Assembly: GCA_947598425.1 (NCBI GenBank)
Contig: CANQFH010000013.1
Location: 1 to 16,576 of the forward strand
Length of the DNA stretch: 16,576 nucleotides
Origin: an uncultured Bacilli bacterium
Lineage (GTDB): Bacteria > Bacillota_I > Bacilli_A > RF39 > UBA660
Direction of reading: 5' to 3'
Positions 7,517-15,557 of the stretch are shown here, in pieces; position 1 is the first letter of the stretch, and each line of letters opens with the position of its first letter. A model generated the notes under the pieces. It was not told the origin of the DNA, did no database searches, and saw nothing but the letters and a program-made list of their open reading frames with translations. Made by a program: the position numbers and the translations under genes.

Positions 7517-7811
7517 TTATATTCCTAATAAAGAAATAGAAGTATTAGGATTGGTTAAAGGTGGTGTAGTTCAATCTAAAAATATTGGTAGAGATTTTAT
7601 GGCTGGTTTAAAAACTATCGTTGGTGGGGAAATAGTTGGTTATACGGAAATGATTCAAACAGCTAGAAGTATCGCTACTAAAAGAATGGTTGATGAAGCT
7701 GAATCCCTTGGAGCTGATGCCATTATAAATATTAGATATGGTAGTTCATCAGTAATGGGTGGTGCTGCTGAAATCATAGCTTATGGTACAGCTGTTAAAA
7801 TCAAAAAGTAA
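7497..7811 (+). CDS. YbjQ family (heavy-metal-binding domain) protein
   Basis: This is a protein of about 104 residues of the YbjQ/UPF0145 type: 'VLGLVKGGVVQSKNIGRDFMAGLKTIVGGE' (read as consecutive short motifs VLGLVKGGVV, SKNIGRDF, LKTIVGGE), then 'YTEMIQTARSIATKRM' and 'AESLGADAIINIRYGSSSV'. The family forms ring-like oligomers of small alpha/beta subunits. It is annotated as heavy-metal binding, although no cysteine or histidine cluster is present here, so metal binding is doubtful. An ideal AAAGGAGGTGA at 7481-7491, inside the MerR gene, points to ATG 7497 (or 7500); the GTG at 7488 lies within the ribosome site. It shares an operon with the membrane-bound MerR regulator and may be its output or part of the sensing. 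No strong terminator is seen before the next promoter. Confidence 0.9.
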   Translation: MMLLNIDYIPNKEIEVLGLVKGGVVQSKNIGRDFMAGLKTIVGGEIVGYTEMIQTARSIATKRMVDEAESLGADAIINIRYGSSSVMGGAAEIIAYGTAVKIKK

Positions 7812-7849
7812 ATGTTATTAAAAAAATTGTTTTAATTTAGGGATTTTTA

Positions 7850-7878
7850 TTTATTTTTCTTTATAAATTTGATATACT
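7850..7878 (+). promoter_or_regulatory. Probable promoter of the type VII secretion operon
   Basis: An extended -10, TGATATACT (7870-7878), lies 24 bases before ATG 7903. The hexamer 17 bp upstream (TTTATT, 7850-7855) is a weak -35. No other promoter of comparable quality is seen between here and 16200, and the downstream genes abut or overlap, so one transcript is likely. Some read-through from the YbjQ gene is possible. Confidence 0.5.
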
Positions 7879-7902
7879 TTTCATAAGATAGGAAAGTCGG
7901 GT

Positions 7903-10900
7903 ATGAAGATATTAACAATTAGAAAAAATATATGTGATACTTTTATTCTACCAGAAATAATTGATGGTAATTATTGGACTAAATTATCTAATACTAATGG
8001 TATAATTGATTTTATAAATATAGTAGCTAATAATAATAAATGGATTATGTATAGTAATGATGAAGTATTTATAATAAATAATAATGAAGCCGTAACGTCA
8101 ATTACTTTAGATAATTATGCTTTTTATACTTTAAAATATCATGATGAATTTGTTATAATGGCTACTATTCCTACTTATGAAGAGTCATTTGAATTTTATA
8201 AACCTTTAAAAAACACTTTATTAATTGGAAGCGATGCTTCTTGTGATATTAGTTATCAAAATAATTTTTTAGCTCCAGTTTCTTGTAAAATAACATCTAA
8301 TAATGGTGTTTGGACTATTGAATTAGTTGAAAGTAAAATTGGTTTAATATCTTCCAATAATATTTTTACTAAGAAAGATTTAGTTTTAGGAGATACGATT
8401 TTTATTGGAGGTATCTACTTTATATTTATGGATTCTTTCTTTGTTTTTTCCAATCCTAATCATTTAGTTAAATTTAATCCTAGTTCTTTAGAATTATTTA
8501 AAAAAGGAGCATTTACTTATGAAAAAAAAGGAGTTCCAGATTTAGCTAGTATTGAATTATATAAAGAAGAAGAATATTACCAATATACTCCAAGATTACG
8601 TTCTAAAATAGAACCTAAAGTATTTACAATAGATGATCCACCACAAAGTCAAAAAACAGAAGAATTACCAGTATTATTAACTATTATTCCGACATTACTT
8701 ATGTCTATTACTAGTGTTTATACTGGAGCTTTAGCTATTATAAGAGTTTCTAGTGGGGATGCAACCATTTTAAATTCTATGCCTTCTATTTTAATGTGTA
8801 TAACTATGTTAGGTAGTTCTTTAATTTTTCCAATGTTTATGAAGTCTTATAATAAAAAGAGAATTTTAAAAGCAGAAAAGATTAGATTAGATAAATATGG
8901 TGAATATTTAAATAGTAAGAAAACAGAAATAGAAGAAATATTTCAAAAACAAGCTACAGTTTTAAAAGATAATTTAATATCTTTAGATGAATGTATTAAT
9001 ATTATTCGTAATCGTAAAAGAACAATATGGGAAAGAGAATTAAAACATGATGATTTTCTAGTTGTTAGAATAGGTATTGGTGAAGTACCTTTACAAGTAG
9101 ATTTTCAATATGGCAAAGAAAAATTTAGTCTCCAAAATGATGAATTAAAAGAAAGAGTAAATAATTTAGTAGAAAATTATCGGGTAATTAAAAATGTACC
9201 GATACCTTTTTCGATGATTGATAATAATATTCATGCTATATTAGGTAATAAAATATATCGCGATAGTTTTATTAAAGGTTTATTATTACAATTAATAACT
9301 TTTCATGGTTTTGTTAATTTGAAATTAGTATTCTTAATTAAAAATAGTGATTCGGAATTATTTCAATTTATGAAAACTTTACCTCATTGTTGGAGTGATG
9401 ATAAACAAATAAGATTTTTTGCTACTAATAATGATGAAGTTAGAATAGTATCTTCATATTTAGATAGCATTTGGAGTTCTAGAGAAGAAGCTATAAAAGA
9501 AGATAAAGATAATACTTTTCGTTCTTTTATACCTTATTATCATATTATTACTGATGATTATAAAATTATTAAAAATTTAAATATTACTAATAATATTTTA
9601 AATAGTAATAATAATTTAGGATTTGGTCTTACCATCTTAGCTAATGGCTTAGAAGAGTTACCTAATGAATGTAAAGCTTATTTATATATTGATAAAGTTA
9701 ATAGTGGTTATTTTGAAAATGAAATAGTTGCTGAAAAACAAAAAGTATTTACTGCAGATTTTATGCCTAATGTTGATATTATGGAAATAGCTAAAATACT
9801 TGCTAATATACCTATGAAAGCGATGGAAGCTGAAAGACTTTTACCTAAAGTGATTACTTTCTTAGAAATGTATCAAACTGGTCGAGTAGAACAATTAAAT
9901 ATTCTAAATCGTTGGAAAGAATCTAATCCTATTAATTCTTTAAAAACCCCAATTGGAGTATATCCTAATGGGGAATTATTTGAATTAGATTTACATGAAA
10001 AAGCTCATGGTCCTCATGGTTTAATCGCTGGTTCTACTGGTTCTGGTAAAAGTGAATTTATTATTACTTTTATTTTATCTATGGCAGTTAATTATAGTCC
10101 TTTAGAAGTTCAATTTGTTTTAATTGACTATAAAGGTGGTGGTTTAGCTGGGGCTTTTGAAAATAAAGAAACGGGGATGAAACTACCTCATTTAGCTGGT
10201 ACGATTACGAACTTAGATAAATCTGAAATGAATCGAAGTCTTGCTAGTATTGAAAGTGAACTTAGAAGAAGACAACAAAAATTTAATGAAGCTCGTGATA
10301 GTTTAAATGAAAGTACAATTGATATATATAAATATCAATCATTATATCGTCAAGGTTTAGTTAAAGAAAGTATTGCTCACTTATTTATTATTTGTGATGA
10401 ATTTGCAGAATTAAAGAGTCAACAACCAGAATTTATGGATGAATTAATTAGTATTTCTCGTATAGGTCGTTCTTTAGGAGTGCATTTAATACTAGCTACT
10501 CAAAAACCAAGTGGTATTGTTAATGACCAAATATGGAGTAATAGTAAATTTAAAGTATGTTTAAAAGTTCAAGATCGATCAGATAGTATGGAAGTTATTA
10601 AAAGACCTGATGCTGCTGAGATTAAAGAAACTGGTCGTTTCTATTTACAAGTTGGTTATAATGAATATTTTGCTTTAGGACAATCTGCATGGTGTGGGGC
10701 TAAATATCAACCTACGGATAAAATTAGAAAGAAAATGGATGATTCCATTAATATTATCGATAATGTTGGTAATGTAATCGATAGTTTAAATGATATTGAA
10801 GTCGATAATAATCAAGTAGATTATGGAGAACAAATAACTTCAATTATTAAGATGATTATTAATACAGCTTCTAAAATAAATGTTAAATCTGATCAATTAT

Positions 10901-12489
10901 GGTTAGATCCTATCCCTAGTTTTATTACTACTACTTATTTAGCTAAAAAATATAATGTTACTACTACTGCTTATAAGATAAATCCTATAATTGGAGAATT
11001 AGATGATCCGAAGAATCAAAGACAAACAATTTTAAGATTAGATTTATCTAATGATGCGAATACCATAATTTATGGTATGACTGGTAGTGGTAAAGAAAAT
11101 ATGTTACAAACTATCATTTATGATACTTCAATTCATCATGGTCCTAATGAAGTTAACTTCTATGTTTTAGATTTTGGAGCTGAGACTTTAAAAGCATTTC
11201 AAAAATTCCCTCAAGTTGGAGATGTTATTACTCTAGATGATCGAGAAAAAATTAAAAATTTATTTGATATGCTAGTTAAAGAAGAAGTTAAAAGAAAAAA
11301 CTTATTTGTAGATTATAATGGTTCTTATCAAAGTTATCTAGCCTCTGGTCATTATTTACCGGCAATAATTGTAATAATTAATAATTATGAAGCTTTTCAA
11401 GAAAATTATGATAATGAAGAATATCCAGAATTATTAATTAAATTAAGTAGAAGTGCATCTAAATATGGTATATCTTTTATCTTAACTGCTACAGCATCTA
11501 ACTCTATTAGATTTAAATTAGCTCAAAACTTTCCTAAAAATATAGTTTTAAGATTAAATAATGAATCTGATTATTCTTCGATATTAGGTAGAACTAATGG
11601 CTTAGTTCCTAGGGATGTCTTTGGCCGTGGTTTAATTAAAATAGATGATTTATACGAATTCCAATCTGCTTCTATTAGTAAAGAAGAAAATTTAAATACT
11701 ATTTTAACTTCAACTGTTGAGCAATTATCTAATATCTTCTCTAATAATGCTCGAAATGTTCCTATTTTACCTGATAAAGTTACTTATGATTTAGTTAAAA
11801 ATAATTTAGATAAATATGCTATACCTGTAGGTATGTATACTGATAATTTAGAAGTAGCTAATTATAATTGGAAAGATAAAAATGGTCATTTATTCTTAAC
11901 TAATTATATTTCTAATATTGATAATTTTTATCCTGAACTTTTGAAAGTATTAGCAAATTATGGTATACTAGCTATAATAGATGCTGAAAAGGTAATTGAT
12001 TCATCTATGATTGGTAATAGTTCTTTGGAACAAAATAATTATAAAGATATGATAATTAAAATTAATTCAGATATTAATTATCGTATGGAACAACAAAATT
12101 CTAATTATAATCAAGTATTAATATGTATTATTATTGGTATTAAGAAAATAGTAGATAGTTTAGATAAAGAAGGTAAAGATATTTTAAATATGATGTTTAC
12201 TAACGCTACTAAATATCCTGATAATTATAAATTTATTTTCTTAGATACTATAGATTCTATTAAAGGCGTAGAGTATGAATCTTGGTATAAACAAATAATT
12301 GATAATAATAATGGTATATTTATAGGTAGTGGTATTGATAATCAGTTTGTTTTAAAATTAAGTAGTACTACTAAAGAAATGCGTAGTGAAATATCTCCTA
12401 ATTATGGTTATATTGTCTATCGTGGTAAATCTAGTAAAGTGAAGTTATTAGAGTTTGATGATATTAAGAATAGTATAGAAAGTTTGTAG
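7903..12489 (+). CDS. essC: EssC, FtsK/SpoIIIE-type motor ATPase of type VII secretion (T7SSb)
   Basis: At 1528 residues it is close to the usual EssC size of about 1480. Residues 1-190 match the N-terminal FHA region (fold motif 'LIGSDASCDISY' at 107-118). Two membrane helices lie at about 253-277 and 290-315. Three FtsK-like domains follow. D1 has Walker A GSTGSGKS (710-717) and Walker B 'LFIICDEFAEL' (Asp832, Glu833), so it looks active. D2 has GMTGSGKE (1058-1065), where Glu1065 replaces the Mg-binding Ser/Thr, and 'IIVIINNYEAF' with Asn1160-Asn1161 in place of Walker B acids, so it is probably inactive. D3, from about 1310, has 'GHLFLTNYISNID' where a P-loop would be. The protein should sit in the plasma membrane and drive export of WXG100 proteins. 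RBS AGGAAAG is six bases before ATG, and EsaB starts eight bases after the stop. Identity is sure. Confidence 0.97.
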   Translation: MKILTIRKNICDTFILPEIIDGNYWTKLSNTNGIIDFINIVANNNKWIMYSNDEVFIINNNEAVTSITLDNYAFYTLKYHDEFVIMATIPTYEESFEFYKPLKNTLLIGSDASCDISYQNNFLAPVSCKITSNNGVWTIELVESKIGLISSNNIFTKKDLVLGDTIFIGGIYFIFMDSFFVFSNPNHLVKFNPSSLELFKKGAFTYEKKGVPDLASIELYKEEEYYQYTPRLRSKIEPKVFTIDDPPQSQKTEELPVLLTIIPTLLMSITSVYTGALAIIRVSSGDATILNSMPSILMCITMLGSSLIFPMFMKSYNKKRILKAEKIRLDKYGEYLNSKKTEIEEIFQKQATVLKDNLISLDECINIIRNRKRTIWERELKHDDFLVVRIGIGEVPLQVDFQYGKEKFSLQNDELKERVNNLVENYRVIKNVPIPFSMIDNNIHAILGNKIYRDSFIKGLLLQLITFHGFVNLKLVFLIKNSDSELFQFMKTLPHCWSDDKQIRFFATNNDEVRIVSSYLDSIWSSREEAIKEDKDNTFRSFIPYYHIITDDYKIIKNLNITNNILNSNNNLGFGLTILANGLEELPNECKAYLYIDKVNSGYFENEIVAEKQKVFTADFMPNVDIMEIAKILANIPMKAMEAERLLPKVITFLEMYQTGRVEQLNILNRWKESNPINSLKTPIGVYPNGELFELDLHEKAHGPHGLIAGSTGSGKSEFIITFILSMAVNYSPLEVQFVLIDYKGGGLAGAFENKETGMKLPHLAGTITNLDKSEMNRSLASIESELRRRQQKFNEARDSLNESTIDIYKYQSLYRQGLVKESIAHLFIICDEFAELKSQQPEFMDELISISRIGRSLGVHLILATQKPSGIVNDQIWSNSKFKVCLKVQDRSDSMEVIKRPDAAEIKETGRFYLQVGYNEYFALGQSAWCGAKYQPTDKIRKKMDDSINIIDNVGNVIDSLNDIEVDNNQVDYGEQITSIIKMIINTASKINVKSDQLWLDPIPSFITTTYLAKKYNVTTTAYKINPIIGELDDPKNQRQTILRLDLSNDANTIIYGMTGSGKENMLQTIIYDTSIHHGPNEVNFYVLDFGAETLKAFQKFPQVGDVITLDDREKIKNLFDMLVKEEVKRKNLFVDYNGSYQSYLASGHYLPAIIVIINNYEAFQENYDNEEYPELLIKLSRSASKYGISFILTATASNSIRFKLAQNFPKNIVLRLNNESDYSSILGRTNGLVPRDVFGRGLIKIDDLYEFQSASISKEENLNTILTSTVEQLSNIFSNNARNVPILPDKVTYDLVKNNLDKYAIPVGMYTDNLEVANYNWKDKNGHLFLTNYISNIDNFYPELLKVLANYGILAIIDAEKVIDSSMIGNSSLEQNNYKDMIIKINSDINYRMEQQNSNYNQVLICIIIGIKKIVDSLDKEGKDILNMMFTNATKYPDNYKFIFLDTIDSIKGVEYESWYKQIIDNNNGIFIGSGIDNQFVLKLSSTTKEMRSEISPNYGYIVYRGKSSKVKLLEFDDIKNSIESL

Positions 12490-12496
12490 GTGAGTT

Positions 12497-12751
12497 ATGG
12501 ATAATAAAGTTTTAATTGAATGTTTTATTCCTTATATTGAAACAACTCAAGAATTATATGTCCCAGTTAATAAAAAGATAGGTACTTTAAGAGATTTAAT
12601 TATTAAAAGTATTAATCAAGAAGCTGGTTATGATTATTTAAAGAGTAGTTTTTATACTTTCTATAATAAAGATACAGGAAAAAATTATGATATGAATAAA
12701 TTAATTATCGAATCAGATATTCGTAATGGAACAAGGTTAATATTATTATAA
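12497..12751 (+). CDS. esaB: EsaB/YukD ubiquitin-like type VII secretion protein
   Basis: This 84-residue protein has a beta-grasp pattern: 'KVLIECFIP', 'ELYVPVNKKIGTLRDLIIKS', 'FYTFYNKDTGKNYDMNKLI' and the ending 'IIESDIRNGTRLILL', which is typical of YukD/EsaB (about 80 residues). It is a small cytoplasmic regulator or accessory factor of T7SSb, required for secretion in the systems studied, and is not a true ubiquitin since it has no C-terminal Gly-Gly. TAGGTGAG overlaps the essC stop, so translation is coupled. In many Bacillota loci esaB lies next to essB and essC; here it follows essC and no essB is present. Confidence 0.9.
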   Translation: MDNKVLIECFIPYIETTQELYVPVNKKIGTLRDLIIKSINQEAGYDYLKSSFYTFYNKDTGKNYDMNKLIIESDIRNGTRLILL

Positions 12752-12760
12752 GGAGGATTT

Positions 12761-13051
12761 ATGCATATAGAGATTAATTATGAAAATTTAGATAAACTTA
12801 GTAATAGTATTATTAATAATGCTGATGAAGTAAAAAGAATATTAAATAGTTTATATAGTAATATTAATGAATTAAAAGATTATTGGATTGGCCCTGATGC
12901 TTCTTCTTATATAAATGAAATATTAAATTATCAAAGATATTTTAATAATTTAGAAAAATTTATTAGAGAATATGGTTTATTACTAAAAGATGTTAATATT
13001 AATTATCAAAACTTAGAAAATACTACTAAAGAAGTTATTGATAAAATATAA
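12761..13051 (+). CDS. WXG100-family secreted protein (EsxA-like)
   Basis: This 96-residue protein has the classic helix-turn-helix hairpin with Trp42-Ile-Gly44 in the turn ('KDYWIGPDASSYINE'). There is no signal peptide. Near the C-terminus Tyr82-Gln-Asn-Leu-Glu86 fits the YxxxD/E type VII export motif. It is the best candidate in the locus for an EsxA-type substrate, likely a dimer of helical hairpins exported by EssC. AAGGAGG six bases before ATG is among the strongest ribosome sites in the operon, suggesting high expression. Nine bases separate it from esaB. Confidence 0.93.
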   Translation: MHIEINYENLDKLSNSIINNADEVKRILNSLYSNINELKDYWIGPDASSYINEILNYQRYFNNLEKFIREYGLLLKDVNINYQNLENTTKEVIDKI

Positions 13052-13060
13052 GGAGATATT

Positions 13061-13405
13061 ATGGAGCAAGAAAAAATAGATTTAGAAAAAGTATTAGTAA
13101 TAGCTAATAATTTAAAACAGTTAGCTAATGATTTAGAAAGTATTTTAAATAAGAATACTAATGATATTAATAATTTAAATACTAAAGAATATTATTTAAG
13201 TCCAGCAGCAGCAAAAATATTAGATAAATATTTAAATAATATTACTAAATTTAATCGTTATAAAGAAGAGATTATTAATTATGCTAATATATTAGAATTA
13301 AAAAATGAAGCTTATTTAAAAAATAGAGATAATGCTACTAAAGAAGTTTTAGAATCATCAGAGTATTATCTAAATAAATTATTAGATTTAGGAGGAGTTA
13401 AATGA
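13061..13405 (+). CDS. WXG100-like helical protein lacking the W-x-G turn
   Basis: This 114-residue, almost wholly helical protein has two amphipathic helices (about 5-35 and 50-100) joined by 'EYYLSPAAAKILDKY' near residue 44, where a WXG100 protein would have W-x-G. The layout, size and position directly after a true WXG100 gene suggest a divergent member, perhaps a heterodimer partner (as EsxB is for EsxA) or a chaperone. A strict YxxxD/E is absent; 'YYLNKLLD' is near the end. AAGGAG precedes ATG. It overlaps the next gene by ATGA, so translation is coupled. Confidence 0.8.
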   Translation: MEQEKIDLEKVLVIANNLKQLANDLESILNKNTNDINNLNTKEYYLSPAAAKILDKYLNNITKFNRYKEEIINYANILELKNEAYLKNRDNATKEVLESSEYYLNKLLDLGGVK

Positions 13406-13677
13406 TTGAAAAATTTTTACCTATTGGTTCGGTTGTATCTTTAGCTTTAGATAATACTCCTCTTATGATAGTGGGATATACTCAAGTAGAAGAAGGCATA
13501 AATCATGTATGGGATTATGCAGCCATATATTATCCCATTGGTTATAAAAATAATAAATTTATCTTATTTGACCATAAACAAATAGATAATATATATTATA
13601 TGGGCTGTATAGATAAAGTTGAATTAACATTTCAAAAACAATTTAAAGAATATTTACGAAAGGAAGAAAGGTTATGA
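13402..13677 (+). CDS. DUF4176 protein, first copy
   Basis: The protein has 91 residues with the DUF4176 pattern: 'FLPIGSVVSL', then 'LMIVGYTQ', 'WDYAAIYYPIGY', 'FILFDHKQIDNIYYMGC' and a charged helix at the end. No signal or membrane helix is present, so it is cytoplasmic, probably a small beta-rich fold. DUF4176 genes are often found in T7SSb and LXG-toxin neighbourhoods; the biochemical role is not known to me. It could be a chaperone or targeting factor for the WXG100-like products beside it. AGGAGG lies before ATG, and both ends overlap neighbours by four bases (ATGA). Confidence 0.85.
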   Translation: MIEKFLPIGSVVSLALDNTPLMIVGYTQVEEGINHVWDYAAIYYPIGYKNNKFILFDHKQIDNIYYMGCIDKVELTFQKQFKEYLRKEERL

Positions 13678-13928
13678 TAAATGATAATATTTTACCTATT
13701 GGATCTATAGTTAATTTAAAGAAACAGTTTCGTAAAACTTTAATAATTGGTTATGATTTAAAAAAAGAGAGTAATACTTATGAATATGTAGGATGTATTT
13801 ATCCTGAGGGTTATACTAAAAAAGAAGATTTATTATTATTTAATATAGATGATATTGAAAGTATTTATTATATAGGTTATCAAAATGCTTTATTTAAAGA
13901 TTATTTATTAAAAAGAGGTAACGTATGA
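13674..13928 (+). CDS. DUF4176 protein, second copy
   Basis: This 84-residue paralogue of the gene just before it has the same blocks in the same order: 'ILPIGSIVNL', 'LIIGYDL', 'YEYVGCIYPEGY' and 'LLLFNIDDIESIYYIGY', then a short basic tail. The two differ widely outside these blocks, so the duplication is old or they were selected for different partners. It starts inside the stop of the first copy (ATGA) and overlaps the following gene the same way. The role is unknown, but the type VII context is clear. Confidence 0.85.
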   Translation: MINDNILPIGSIVNLKKQFRKTLIIGYDLKKESNTYEYVGCIYPEGYTKKEDLLLFNIDDIESIYYIGYQNALFKDYLLKRGNV

Positions 13929-14506
13929 AAGATGTTGTAATAGATTTAACTGAAGTTAATGATATAGCTAATGTTTTATATAATAATAAAGTTATTAATG
14001 AAGAAGAATTATCTAAAAATAATTTTAATAATTCTTCTACTGTTAATAATTTAAGTAATGTTGCTTTTATTAATACTTATATTCATAAAATAAAAAATAA
14101 AACAAATATATTTGATAATAATTTAAATTGTATAAAAGATTATTTAAATAAAGTAGTTAATAATTATTCTAGTATAGAAAATAATTTAAGTGAAAATAGT
14201 AACTCTTATTTATTTGATAGTGAGAGTACTTTAAGTAAAATAAGTAGTATGAATAAAATTAGTAATTTTAAAAGAGATATTTTAACTAGTAATGGTGATC
14301 TTAATTATGAAGTAGAATATAGTTTTAATAATTTGTATCAAGATAATGAAACTTTAGTAACTAATATGAATTTTGAAGTCAAAGAAGATAATCTTTATAA
14401 TTTAGATGATGTTATTAATAAAGCCGAAAAGTTTGGTAATGATAGTAATAATGTTTATATAGAGAATGTTTATGATAGCGATTATAGTTGGAGGAAAAAT
14501 GAGTAG
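13925..14506 (+). CDS. Unrecognised Asn/Ser-rich helical protein of the type VII operon
   Basis: I do not recognise this 193-residue protein. It has no signal peptide or membrane segment. Residues 1-35 are helical and acidic, and 35-45 are low complexity (NNFNNSSTVNN). A helical stretch, 'FINTYIHKIKNKTNIFD' followed by 'LNCIKDYLNKVVNNYSSIE', faintly recalls small T7SS-associated helical proteins. The last 80 residues look less ordered or beta-rich, with many Asn, Asp and Tyr, ending in 'DSDYSWRKNE'. It overlaps DUF4176 copy 2 by ATGA, with a weak AGAGG ribosome site, and the next WXG100 gene by eight bases. The strict coupling shows it belongs to the operon. It could be a substrate, a structural component or a chaperone. 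Confidence 0.8.
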   Translation: MKDVVIDLTEVNDIANVLYNNKVINEEELSKNNFNNSSTVNNLSNVAFINTYIHKIKNKTNIFDNNLNCIKDYLNKVVNNYSSIENNLSENSNSYLFDSESTLSKISSMNKISNFKRDILTSNGDLNYEVEYSFNNLYQDNETLVTNMNFEVKEDNLYNLDDVINKAEKFGNDSNNVYIENVYDSDYSWRKNE

Positions 14507-14810
14507 ATTAGTATATAAAAGTAATAATATTGAAGCAAACTTAAAAGATATTAAACTATTATTAGAAGATTATAATGAGAAAATTAAAACATTTAAAAGT
14601 GAATTAGAACAAATTATTAATAGTAATATTTGGAATGGTAATGATGCTTCAAATTATCAAAAACTTTTATTAGAAAAATATCTTATTTCTAGTGAAAATA
14701 ATAGAGATTTAATCTCCAATTATATTACATATATGGATGATGTGAATAAATCTTTTATTTTATTAGAAAATGATTTAAAAACCAGAAAAATAGGTGAGTA
14801 TGATGAATAG
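14499..14810 (+). CDS. WXG100-family protein
   Basis: The protein has 103 residues from ATG 14499, which is supported by TGGAGGA six bases upstream; the in-frame ATG at 14466 has no ribosome site and would overlap the previous gene by 41 bases. It has two long helices, with Trp45-Asn-Gly47 in the turn ('NIWNGNDASNYQKLLLEKY'), the standard WXG100 pattern. No YxxxD/E is obvious at the C-terminus; 'YITYMDD' is the nearest match. It overlaps the preceding gene by eight bases and the following one by eight. It is probably a substrate, or half of a substrate pair with the next product. Confidence 0.9.
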   Translation: MSRLVYKSNNIEANLKDIKLLLEDYNEKIKTFKSELEQIINSNIWNGNDASNYQKLLLEKYLISSENNRDLISNYITYMDDVNKSFILLENDLKTRKIGEYDE

Positions 14811-15108
14811 AATAATTAAAACAGATATCTTGTTAGAAAAGAAAGATAATTTATTAAATATTTTAAAAGATATGGAAGAAATAGAAGAAGATATTTATAA
14901 AAAGATAAATGTTATTACTAATGAAAATAGGGCAGGATTATCAGCAGAGTATTTACAAGCTAATTATGAAAAAGATTATCAAATATCTTTAGAATTAAAT
15001 AATGCTTTAAAAAATATCGTTAATTTTATAGATACAGTTAAAAATAAATATGAAGAATTAGATAATATAATAATTAAGACTTTAGATAATATGAAAGATC
15101 TAGATTAG
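14803..15108 (+). CDS. WXG100-like helical protein with Y-x-x-x-D export motif
   Basis: The protein has 101 residues from ATG 14803; ATG 14800 is possible, but it lies only two bases from AGGTGAG. It is a helical hairpin with 'TNENRAGLSAEYLQ' at the turn near residue 44, keeping the glycine but replacing Trp with Arg. Tyr83-Glu-Glu-Leu-Asp87 near the end matches the YxxxD/E type VII signal. A member without Trp but with the export motif next to one with W-x-G but no clear export motif fits the idea of a heterodimer in which one partner carries the signal. The pairing is inferred from order only. Confidence 0.82.
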   Translation: MNRIIKTDILLEKKDNLLNILKDMEEIEEDIYKKINVITNENRAGLSAEYLQANYEKDYQISLELNNALKNIVNFIDTVKNKYEELDNIIIKTLDNMKDLD

Positions 15109-15117
15109 AGGGTTGTT

Positions 15118-15546
15118 ATGAATGAAGATTTTCGAAGTTTAGAATTAAATAGCAATGATATTAATAAAAGAATAGATGATATCTCTAATATCTTAAAAGA
15201 TTTAGATGTTATTAAAAATAATTTAGGTAATTGTTGGGATGCTTCTTCTTTTGATAATTTAAATAAGGATATTAATAATGTTAATAGAGAAGGGATAGAA
15301 TTAAAAAGATTAATAGATAATTTAAATAAAATAATTAATTTAATAAATAATCATAATTTTATTTTAAATTGTCGTGAATCTTTAGAAAGAGAAAATGATC
15401 ATTTAGAAAGTCATCTAAATAATTGTACTTTAGAAGAATGTGATCATTCTAGTTATTATAATGAAATTAGAAGAAATAATATGAAGATAGATAATTATAA
15501 TAAACAATTAGATGATTTAGTATATAAGATGCAAAATATTTCTTAG
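15118..15546 (+). CDS. Long WXG100-like coiled-coil protein with WDASS turn
   Basis: The protein has 142 residues, longer than a normal WXG100 protein. An N-terminal helix leads to 'LGNCWDASSFDNLNKDI' with Trp40-Asp-Ala42 in the turn position. A long coiled coil follows (about 48-90), then a Cys/His-containing stretch, 'LNCRESLERENDHLESH' and 'NNCTLEECDHSSYY', and a final helix. The cluster of four Cys and several His could bind a metal or form disulfides after export. GAGGG before ATG is a modest ribosome site. It could be a substrate or a cytoplasmic adaptor. Confidence 0.8.
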   Translation: MNEDFRSLELNSNDINKRIDDISNILKDLDVIKNNLGNCWDASSFDNLNKDINNVNREGIELKRLIDNLNKIINLINNHNFILNCRESLERENDHLESHLNNCTLEECDHSSYYNEIRRNNMKIDNYNKQLDDLVYKMQNIS

Positions 15547-15557
15547 AAGGAGAGTTT

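Noticed and set aside
7817..7836. Possible terminator after the YbjQ gene (ATTAAAA / TTTTAAT)
   Set aside because: The 7-bp stem is made only of A-T pairs and has no clean T-run, so it is too weak to support in DNA this AT-rich.
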